Positions 1-6,020 of a DNA stretch of 13,023 nt are shown here, in pieces. The stretch's first letter is position 1; each line of letters opens with the position of its first letter. The DNA is from Allomyces macrogynus ATCC 38327. Taxonomy: Eukaryota > Blastocladiomycota > Blastocladiomycetes > Blastocladiales > Blastocladiaceae. The DNA lies in contig GG745348.1 in the NCBI GenBank assembly GCA_000151295.1, positions 538,001 through 551,023 on the forward strand, written 5' to 3'. The position numbers and the translations under genes are program-made. The notes beneath the pieces were generated by a model, which worked only from the letters and a program-made list of their open reading frames with translations, was not told the DNA's origin and searched no databases.

Positions 1-529
1 CGACCACCTCGTACGCGAGCCAACCTTGTGGGACGACGAGCACCGCCAAGTAGACGCCGTTCAGCGCGACTTCCACGGGGTACACGATCGCGCCGGCGTG
101 AACGCGCTGCAGGTACGCGAAATACACGAGGACGACGGCTTGCGGCATGCCCGTGAGGAGCAGGAAACCGGCGAGTTCCGGAACTTTTTCGCGGCGGTTG
201 CCGCGGAGACCGAGTAAGAGCCGCCCGGGCTCGACGACCAGGAAGAGGACAAGACAGAAGTAGAACGTGAATTGGTAGAAGGTGTTGAGCGGTGGGGACG
301 TGTGTATCTACTCGACAAGAGCGAGGACGCGGTCAGGAAATGATCTGGGGTCAGACTCGAGCGCGCTCCCACTTACCTTGGCCCACGTCACGTAAACCAT
401 GATCCCCATCCAAAACGGGAACAGCAGCGCCGTGAACCACAGCAGCAGGTGCAAAGCGACCGATCCGAGCAGCGGGCGGTCCGCTACATGCGACACAAGA
501 GCCGTTGTCAACTCTCCCCTCGCACTCAT
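1..529 (-). CDS. TMEM17: TMEM17-family ciliary transition-zone membrane protein (3' end off window)
   Basis: Two exons are seen: 377-529 (51 codons) and 1-307 (102 codons, continuing past the left edge), joined in phase 0 across a 69-nt intron. The 153 visible residues hold four hydrophobic stretches, at about 23-49, 60-76, 96-116 and 128-144. This matches the four-helix TMEM17/TMEM216 family, whose members sit in the MKS/B9 complex at the base of the cilium and gate membrane-protein entry. The most telling part is residues 77-99: an EPGRLLLGLRGN block followed by REKVPELAGF. In TMEM17 the equivalent is a glutamate, an arginine, a GN and the diagnostic EKVPELAGF. The ATG at 529 has G at -3 and gives an N-terminus of normal length. 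The same frame is open upstream to 721, but that stretch is arginine-rich and unlike the family. TMEM216 or TMEM80 are less likely alternatives. Confidence 0.8.
308..376 (-). other. TMEM17 intron (69 nt, GT-AG)
   Basis: The donor is GTAAGT after the AAG codon at 377 and the acceptor is GAGTAG ending at 308. Two CTGAC words lie upstream of the acceptor. The length is a multiple of three, and the only in-frame stop is the TAG of the acceptor itself, so a retained intron would end the protein there. Confidence 0.85.
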
Positions 530-1349
530 GTCACAAGGATGACGTACTCGGCACCGCCGCAAACTGCGCGGTCCCAGGCGCAACTCCCACACGCAGCGTC
601 TGGTGCCGAAAATGCCGGTCAAACAGTGTGCGCGCGACCGAATCAAGCGCCTGCTGCGACCGCGACGGGCCGTTAGCGGGCGACGCTGGCGGATGGCGCG
701 TGCCATGGTGCTCCGCAACATGGCTCAACGGTTCACCAGGTGCCGCTCGCCAGAACGCGCTTGAAGTGGCACGTCGAAGACCCGTTGTCGCCGACTTGGA
801 CGCAGAGGATGAGCTTGAGGGGGAGGCCACGCCATGGACGTGCGATGCGGAGCCGGACGGCGGCGGACAGTCGCCAGCGATGCGTGTGAGCGGCTTGAGC
901 GGGAGAGACATGTCGAGACGCGATGGCATCGTGAGGCAGTCGGGCGGCTGCACCGAGTCGTGTCGTCGCAAATAATGGGCGGCGTGACCTGCTCAAGGAC
1001 CGACGGCACGAAGGAGGTTGAGTCGAGCGGAGCGACAGTGCTCGTCCTCTTCATCGGAGACACACTCGTCGTCGTCGTCCTGGAGCCATCGCGCCATGCC
1101 CGAGCCAATGCTTGAATGGAGTTCTGTCGCGTCCCATCCTCCACGCGCAACTGGCTGTTGGCGTGCATTGCGGCGGCGACGACGACGCTCGTGGCAGCGA
1201 CTGTCGTGCATGCTCTTGATCGCGCTCGTTCGACACGACGCGGCAGCCAGCAGCAACGACTCTTCGTAAATTTGTGACCCGCTCATCTCGAATTCTACAC
1301 CAACGCGGACGCGCCAACTTGCTGCAATCTCTTCTCAGCACGCTATACC
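530..1349. other. 820-nt region between divergent TMEM17 and EMC5; possible unrecognised minus-strand coding
   Basis: No known gene is recognised here. It must hold the promoters of TMEM17 (minus) and EMC5 (plus). All three minus-strand frames contain protein-like stretches. One starts with ATG at 1286 and is rich in Asp/Glu near its end, around 1050. A second runs through about 1060-960. A third is Ser/Pro/Ala-rich and runs to a TGA at 533-531, one base before the TMEM17 ATG. A plausible minus-strand intron lies at 654-736 (83 nt): donor GTGAAC, a CTAAC word at about 671-675, acceptor CGCAG. Splicing it joins the second frame to the third. None of these products resembles a family I know, and codon bias is weaker than in PRP8. 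This could be an uncalled gene, a decayed gene, or 5' leader sequence. Confidence 0.35.
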
Positions 1350-1978
1350 ATGTCGCCAGCACCTAGTTCTGCGATTGGCCGCGCTGTTCTGATCCTGGGC
1401 CTGTTGGTCCTCTGCCACGCGGCTTACTCGGCGTTTGAGCGTAAGTCTAGCCCGGTGACCCCGAAAAAAATGCCAGATTGCACGCGGCAACGCGGAGGCC
1501 ACCACGGTGGTGTCTAAAATGGCACGGTTACTGAACCGTGACGGCCCTGACTACAGACGTGTCGTACCTCAAAACGATTGACCGCGTCGACGACGGCCTG
1601 ACGCTCGACGTACGAGTCCGCGCGCACGATCTGTACCTTTTCCATCCGCTAGAATTGATGCCGGACACACTGTTGTTAGATCATTCTGGAGGCGTTGCTC
1701 GCCATGATCGTCAGCACCGTCGGTATCTTGCTGGTCGCCGACCCGCTGCAGGACATTTCGCTGGAAAACGAGCTCAAGCAAAAGTGCGCTTCTTGTGCCC
1801 TCGAACTCGCTGAGAGTCTGATTCTTACCGCCCCTATGCCTGTGGCTCTTTTGTCTCCAGGACCCGGCACGCGTTCGAGTCGCGCCCGTCGTTCCGGTCG
1901 TTTGGACACCGCGGACCGCACTTTGCGGCACTGCTCAACGCGGCGTCGGCGAGCGGCGCGGGTGCAACACGGAGTTAA
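1350..1978 (+). CDS. EMC5: ER membrane protein complex subunit 5 (EMC5/MMGT1-like)
   Basis: Four exons (1350-1440, 1557-1609, 1680-1783, 1861-1978) encode 121 residues. EMC5 is a small two-helix subunit of the EMC, the ER insertase that places tail-anchored and multipass proteins in the membrane. Helix 1 is at about 9-28 and ends in CHAAYSAFEH, followed by SYLK, matching the family's HAA-SAAQH-SY pattern. Helix 2 is at about 49-67. A cytosolic tail has ELKQKT and then RPSFRSFGHRG (91-101), the family's PSF-x-x-F-x-HRG signature. Each intron junction (phases 1, 0, 2) restores a conserved codon: H31, the D48/I49 boundary and K83. The Ala/Ser/Gly-rich tail (about 105-121) goes beyond the usual end. 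The ATG at 1350 has A at -3. The gene is convergent with RIB1, 344 nt away. Confidence 0.9.
1441..1556 (+). other. EMC5 intron 1 (116 nt, GT-AG, phase 1)
   Basis: The donor is GTAAGT at 1441 and the acceptor is CTACAG ending at 1556, with CTGAC just upstream. It splits the codon for His31 and is the longest coding intron in the window. Confidence 0.85.
1610..1679 (+). other. EMC5 intron 2 (70 nt, GT-AG, phase 0)
   Basis: The donor is GTACGA at 1610 and the acceptor is TGTTAG ending at 1679. It separates the LTLD end of the loop from the second transmembrane helix. Confidence 0.85.
1784..1860 (+). other. EMC5 intron 3 (77 nt, GT-AG, phase 2)
   Basis: The donor is GTGCGC at 1784 and the acceptor is CTCCAG ending at 1860. 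It splits Lys83; removing it restores ELKQKT followed by the PSF motif. Confidence 0.85.
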
Positions 1979-2322
1979 TGGTATTCGGATACAATCGTCC
2001 ATTTTTGGGGACTGGCCCTGACATAATTGAACGAGCGCGCTGGTGCTGGCCCGAACTTTGGCCCTCCCTCTCCTCGTCGCCGACAGATTGTGGTCAATTT
2101 CAAATTGTATCGCATCTGGGGGAGGGTTGAGGTACATAAAAGAGGGAGAGAGTCGCAAGGCAAATCCAAATCCGACAGCCACGACAAGAACGGCAGAGGC
2201 CCAACAAACGGGGGCAGGCGCGCAGCACCAAACGGCCAAAATCAAATCCGGCGGCAATAACCAGGAACCAAGAACATCGTGCATATGTGCAAAGCAAGGG
2301 CCAAACCAAGTCGCGGCCGGCA
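1979..2322. other. 344-nt region between convergent EMC5 and RIB1
   Basis: It holds the 3' ends of two transcripts. No gene is seen. There is a purine-rich run around 2118-2155 containing ACATAAAAG, and several AAATC repeats near 2161-2175 and 2237-2250, but no clear AATAAA signal on either strand close to a stop codon. Confidence 0.6.
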
Positions 2323-3720
2323 CTAGACGGGTCCCCGCGAAGGCGCGCGTGCCTCCATGTCGATCATGTGCCGCATGCGCTCCACCTTGGTCCGCAAATA
2401 CACCTCCATTTCCGGATACACCGTTTCGTCGTCATCGGCATTGTCCTCGGCATCGCTCTCCGAATCGTCGTGCGCCGCCGCACCATTTCCAACCGCTGCC
2501 GATCGCGCCGCTGCCGCTTTGGTCGCATTCCGACTCGTCCCATTCACGCGCTCGTTCTGGCTATCGAACCCGGACCGGTCGTCGTCGTCGTCAGACGATC
2601 CGGCGGGGGTCAATGCCGCCGCGCCCGCGACACGGCCGGCGAGAATGTCAATGTGGTGCAGCCGCGCGGCGCCATTGGGCACACGCTTCTTGTGGTGCCG
2701 GTGCTTGACCACGTGCGCGCGCGCCCAGTGCGTCGGGACCATGCCCGTCCGCGAGACGACGCGGATCCCAACTTTCGTCAGTTGTTCGAGCTTGTCGGGG
2801 TTGTTGGTCAGGAGACGCACGGAGGTCACGCCAAGGTCGCGCAGCATCAAAGACGCCACGTCGTACGTGCGCAGGTCTGGCGGGTGGTTGAGCAGGACGT
2901 TGGCCGTGACCGTGTCGTGACCGAGGTCTTGCAGGTTGTAGGCGCTAGATTGGCGGGAAGAGAGAGGGGTCAGCGTCGTGAACAGATGCTGCAATTTGAT
3001 CCAGCGAAGTATAGCGTACCGCAACTTCTCGAGCAACCCAATCCCGCGGCCTTCCTGGCGCAAATATACGATCACGCCCGACCCGTGCCGCGCCATGAGC
3101 CGCATCGCCTCGTCGAGCTGGTCGCCACAGTCGCACCGCACCGACCCAATCGTCTCGCCCGTGTAGCACTCAGAGTGCAGTCGCACCAGTGGCAAGTCGG
3201 CATCCGCTGTCGGTCCCGTTGCAGAGACTGCCGACGCGTGCCGTGCATGGACGTTCGGCGCCTTGGTCGTCCGCGCAGCGCGCAAGAGCGCGTCGGTATC
3301 GGCAATCGCAGCGCCGCGCAACAGTCGGTCGGCGTCGGACTCACCGGGGATCACGGCATCGAGCGAGGCGGAGCGCAGCGTTTGCCCGAAGACGAGCGCC
3401 AGGTGCTGCTTGCCGTCGAGCGAGTTCTCGTAGAGGTGCACGTAGCAGTCGGCGCCAAAACGGGTCGGGATGCGCGTGCGCACCAGGCAACGTGCTGTGC
3501 CCTTGGGTGCGGTCGCAGCCGTGGAGACGGACGTGGAGATGGTGCTGCTGCTCGGCACGGCGGGAAGGGAGTCGTGATCATGGGCGGTGGCGGAACGGGT
3601 TCCGGGTGGTGCTGCGGCAGATGCTGCTGGTACTTCATCCACGGTCGACTTGGGCTGCGGGTCGTTGAGGCCGTTGGCGACGACGCCATTGGCGCGAGCA
3701 GCGTGGGCAGTTGCAGGCAT
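2323..3720 (-). CDS. RIB1: GTP cyclohydrolase II (riboflavin biosynthesis, RIB1/RibA type)
   Basis: The protein has 440 residues in two exons (3020-3720 and 2323-2944). It opens the imidazole ring of GTP to make 2,5-diamino-6-ribosylamino-4-pyrimidinone 5'-phosphate, the first step to riboflavin. Visible motifs: VRTRIPT (80-86); zinc ligands Cys185, Cys196 and Cys198 in SEC...VRCDCG (spacing C-x10-C-x-C); YLRQEGRGIGL (219-229); AYNLQDLGHDT; the Asp257-x-Arg259 pair matching the bacterial catalytic Asp/Arg; and LLTNNPDKL (278-286). The enzyme stands alone, not fused to DHBP synthase, as in fungi. The N-terminal 75 residues are Ala/Ser/Pro-rich. After the core come a His/Lys-rich stretch (313-321) and two Asp-rich stretches, then YLRTKVERM near the end, a tail I associate with fungal homologues. 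The ATG at 3720 has A at -3. An upstream in-frame ATG at 3867 lies inside a probable 5'-UTR intron. Confidence 0.93.
   Translation of the reverse strand: MPATAHAARANGVVANGLNDPQPKSTVDEVPAASAAAPPGTRSATAHDHDSLPAVPSSSTISTSVSTAATAPKGTARCLVRTRIPTRFGADCYVHLYENSLDGKQHLALVFGQTLRSASLDAVIPGESDADRLLRGAAIADTDALLRAARTTKAPNVHARHASAVSATGPTADADLPLVRLHSECYTGETIGSVRCDCGDQLDEAMRLMARHGSGVIVYLRQEGRGIGLLEKLRYAILRWIKLQHLFTTLTPLSSRQSSAYNLQDLGHDTVTANVLLNHPPDLRTYDVASLMLRDLGVTSVRLLTNNPDKLEQLTKVGIRVVSRTGMVPTHWARAHVVKHRHHKKRVPNGAARLHHIDILAGRVAGAAALTPAGSSDDDDDRSGFDSQNERVNGTSRNATKAAAARSAAVGNGAAAHDDSESDAEDNADDDETVYPEMEVYLRTKVERMRHMIDMEARAPSRGPV
2945..3019 (-). other. RIB1 coding intron (75 nt, stop-free, phase 2)
   Basis: The donor is GTACGC at 3019 and the acceptor is ATCTAG ending at 2945, with CTGACCCC and a pyrimidine run upstream. 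Splicing restores LEKLR-AYNLQDLGHD, the universal family sequence. The length is 3n with no in-frame stop, so the unspliced frame stays open and would add 25 residues. Confidence 0.9.
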
Positions 3721-3789
3721 GGTTGACAGCTGGTTGGTTGGTCGGCAGAGGGAGCGTCGGCGGAGTGCGTTTGATTTCGTTGCGGATTG

Positions 3790-3928
3790 CTGGTGGAGAG
3801 TCGGTTGGGTCGGGTCAGCGTGGCGCGCACACATGCAAAGAGAGCAAAAATGGCAGCAGAGAAGCAAGGATGGACTGCAAGGACGGCCGCTGGGCCGGCC
3901 AAATCGGCTGCTCCTTGTCCCTGCTCAC
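3790..3928 (-). other. Probable 5'-UTR intron of RIB1
   Basis: On the minus strand a CTGAC followed by a pyrimidine-rich tract leads to CCACCAG ending at 3790, a typical 3' splice end for this genome. Two good donors lie upstream: GAG|GTGAGC at 3928 (intron of 139 nt) and CAG|GTACGT at 3966 (177 nt). The upstream in-frame ATG at 3867 falls inside either version, which supports the start at 3720. Transcript data would choose the donor. Confidence 0.5.
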
Positions 3929-3969
3929 CTCAGCGCGCCTTGCGGCCCCTGAATGAATGAACGTACCTG

Positions 3970-3977
3970 TCACGTGA
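3970..3977. promoter_or_regulatory. Palindromic E-box TCACGTGA
   Basis: A perfect 8-nt palindrome with the CACGTG core bound by bHLH factors (Cbf1, USF and MiT types). It lies upstream of RIB1, next to the alternative 5'-UTR donor. An 8-mer can occur by chance, so function is inferred only from position. Confidence 0.3.
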
Positions 3978-4181
3978 AATTATGGTCGGCACAGAAGCGC
4001 GAAGGACCAACGACCGCTTTCGCGCGGGTGCTTTTGGATGAGTTGCCCGCGAAAAGGGGCAGCAAGTTGGAGGGAGAGCGAGCGGCGGGAGGGTGGCGTG
4101 CTCGTGGACGACCAGGACGGGTACGGCAAAGCCGGAGCAAAGTGCAATTTTGGTGCTTGAGCATCGTCTGGTGGGCCTCAC

Positions 4182-4193
4182 AAATATATATTA
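4182..4193 (-). promoter_or_regulatory. TATA-like element, probably for RIB1
   Basis: An AT-only block with the palindrome AATATATATT (4183-4192) in otherwise GC-rich DNA. Read on the minus strand it is TAATATATATTT. It lies about 460 nt before the RIB1 ATG, consistent with a leader containing the 5'-UTR intron. Being symmetric, it could also serve a plus-strand unit. Confidence 0.35.
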
Positions 4194-5069
4194 TCCACGA
4201 CCTGGTCGACGAGCTTGAGCGCGTGCGATGCGGCCTAACCCTCCTTTGTCGACAGCAGCAGGAACGCGGGGAGTGGGCCGGGTCGCGATGCTCTCTCTTA
4301 CTGGCGCACGGCCAAGAAAATGCAACTGATCAGCGTCGCGTATGACAGAAAATAGCCGTTCGCCCGATTAGTGAGCGGGTGGTGCTGCCGTCAACTTGTC
4401 GCGCGGAGATGCGCGCGAGCTAGGGGGCGAGGCGGGGCCATGAAGTGCGCAAAACGAGTCAAACAAGGAGGATGCTGGCGCCGAGGATACACCGAAATGC
4501 AGACGGCGAGGAAAATGATCCATTCTGCTGACATGTTGGCGCGTCTGAAGCTTGATCCCGCGACACGGAAATGGCGCAACCAGTCCCCTTCATGGTGTCG
4601 GATGGCGAGCGGGGCGGCGACTGACGCTGACGCTGAGGGACCGCACCGCGTCGGTTGTGAAACAAATCTTTGTCATCCAAGGTTGTAGCGCTACGCGGAG
4701 GCGATGTCGGGACGACCCGAAGGTCTCCTGCTGGTTAGAGGTGCCCGGGGAGCCGCGGATCGACGAGAGCGCAACGCCAGAGCGATGGTGCCCCACCCGC
4801 TCCGGCTGGAAATCGAGCTGATCTATTATTCATTGCAGCGGGTTTCGGGCGCGAAAAACGGCCGTCCATGACCCAACGATACGCGGCCGCACGAGGGAGC
4901 ACAAACGTCAGAGCAAGACCGTTGGCCCGCGAGACGCGAGACATCACGCCCATTTTGCGTGCCGCCGCGTGCTTTATGGAGCGACCGCGCCACATCATCT
5001 TGGGCTGCTGCTCTCTTCGTGTTCTTTCGGCCGACAACCGTTCGGATTCGTTTGCAACACTATTCCATC
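4194..5069. other. 876-nt unassigned region upstream of TMA7 with splice-like signals and small ORFs
   Basis: No recognised gene. Two plus-strand 3' splice-like ends are visible: CTAAC plus a pyrimidine tract to GTCGACAG (4232-4253), and CTGAT plus a T-rich tract to CATTGCAG (4817-4838). The second could end a TMA7 5'-UTR intron. After the first, one frame runs to a TAG at about 4354. On the minus strand a small split ORF is possible: ATG at 4533, donor GTGTAT after Ser14, acceptor GGCAG near 4410, stop at 4298-4300, giving a hydrophobic peptide of about 42 residues. These two readings overlap on opposite strands, so at most one is likely real. The pyrimidine-rich stretch at about 5010-5030 looks like a transcription start area for TMA7. 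Confidence 0.35.
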
Positions 5070-5547
5070 ATGTCCGGTCGTCAAGGCACGTCCGCGACTA
5101 GCTGCAATCCACGACGTGCCCGCGAAATGGCTCGTCGCGCCCGGCTCCGGACCGAATCTGACGCGGCACGACCCGAATTCAACCGATACCAGGAGGCAAG
5201 CTCAAGCCGCTCAAGCAGGCCAAGTCCAAGAAGGACGACTTTGAGGACGAGAGCGACGCTGCCTTCAAGGCCAAGCAGAAGGAGGGTAAGTGCACACGCC
5301 GCGCGACATTGACGTGGCTGTGCTGGAGCACAGATACCGTGTTCGCTGGAACTGACCGACGTGCGACCAAAATCAGAGCAGAAGAAGCTCGCCGAGCTCA
5401 AGGCCAAGGCTGCTGGCAAGGGCCCCCTGAGTACGTGTGATCCTTAAAGGAACGGCGTGTGTCACCAACGGACTGAACATGGCTGATCGCGCTGTCTTTT
5501 CCAATCGAATAGCCTCGGGCGGTATCAAGAAGAGTGGCAAGAAGTAA
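5070..5547 (+). CDS. TMA7: Translation machinery-associated protein 7 (TMA7/CCDC72)
   Basis: Four exons (5070-5085, 5193-5285, 5377-5430, 5513-5547; 198 nt) encode 65 residues, the usual family length. TMA7 is a small, highly charged, probably disordered protein that co-purifies with yeast ribosomes; its exact role is unclear. Spliced, the protein begins MSGRQGGKLKPLKQ, has a lysine-rich middle with an acidic DDFEDESD patch and FKAKQKEEQKKL, and ends GKGPLTSGGIKKSGKK. These are the family's invariant start and end. All three introns are phase 1 and split a Gly, a Glu and a Thr codon. The first exon is only 16 nt and its intron is GC-AG. The gene is convergent with PRP8. Homology is near certain because every junction restores conserved sequence. 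Confidence 0.93.
5086..5192 (+). other. TMA7 intron 1 (107 nt, GC-AG type)
   Basis: The donor reads AAG|GCACGT, close to the GC-intron consensus AG|GCAAGT. The acceptor is ATACCAG ending at 5192, with CTGAC upstream at about 5158. The nearest GT donors (5090 and about 5120) give a wrong phase or a non-conserved N-terminus. A second AG three bases downstream (5195) would drop one Gly. Confidence 0.8.
5286..5376 (+). other. TMA7 intron 2 (91 nt, GT-AG, phase 1)
   Basis: The donor is GTAAGT at 5286 and the acceptor is AATCAG ending at 5376, with ACTGACC upstream. Splicing restores KQKEEQKKL. Confidence 0.9.
5431..5512 (+). other. TMA7 intron 3 (82 nt, GT-AG, phase 1)
   Basis: The donor is GTACGT at 5431 and the acceptor is CGAATAG ending at 5512, with CTGAA and CTGAT words upstream. 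Splicing restores GPLTSGGIKKSGKK. Confidence 0.9.
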
Positions 5548-6020
5548 ACCAAATTCGTGACATAAAAATCGGGTTGCGTGATTGATTGATTGTGGCACTG
5601 GCCTTTGCAGTTGGATGGCAGCGACCACCGTGAATTTCGTTTGAGCATCGTGCTTGTCGCAAAGTGAAGCGATGCCGCTCTCTGTACCGCTGCCCAAGGC
5701 CAGTTCTCCACTTCTAGCTCAAAAGAGTGACGATGCTGGGTCGCAACGCTCCTTGGCACATCGTGAGCGTTGTAGCAAAAATCGTGCCTTGCGCTTGCAA
5801 CCTCTCGCAAGTCGCAACTCACGACTTCGCGAAATGGAACGGAGGCTGCAGAAACAAGCGAGGACGACACCATGCGCTCAGAAAACGTCACCGATGCTAT
5901 TTCGAAGAAATCCACAGCTCAAAATCAAAATCACGCAAATAAATCGAACCTCAACTCGCGCAAACCCCCAAAACCAAAACCAAATCGTGTCGAGCCTCTG
6001 CGACAACCGCGACAGCCCGC
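5548..6020. other. 473-nt region between convergent TMA7 and PRP8
   Basis: No gene is seen. It contains short tandem words: three ATTG/GATT units near 5580-5592, AAAATC twice at 5921-5932, and AAAACC repeats at about 5969-5982. On the PRP8 strand the latter read as a G/T-rich TTTTGG tract close downstream of the stop. An AATAAA at 5938-5943 is on the TMA7 strand but 391 nt past its stop, so its use as a poly(A) signal is doubtful. Confidence 0.55.

Noticed and set aside
530..721. TMEM17 start at 721 (64 extra residues)
   Set aside because: The extension is arginine-rich, unlike TMEM17 N-termini, and contains a candidate intron boundary; the ATG at 529 gives the normal family length.
2118..2145. 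ACATAAAAG as a plus-strand TATA box
   Set aside because: It lies between convergent genes with no plus-strand coding sequence downstream, only the antisense of RIB1.
2287..3726. 479-codon plus-strand open frame opposite RIB1
   Set aside because: Antisense shadow of the GTP cyclohydrolase II gene; it runs through the intron and both exons without any family resemblance.
3721..3867. Upstream in-frame ATG at 3867 as the RIB1 start
   Set aside because: It gives a Cys-rich leader unlike the family and lies inside a probable 5'-UTR intron ending at 3790; the ATG at 3720 has a good context.
4681..4790. Possible tRNA or small structured RNA near 4681-4790
   Set aside because: No tRNA B-box (GGTTCRANNCC) or acceptor-stem pairing could be found by eye, and no snoRNA C/D box pair is present.
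5921..5990. AAAATC/AAAACC repeats as a telomere-like or satellite array
   Set aside because: Only two or three imperfect units of each; more likely the low-complexity 3' UTR of PRP8.
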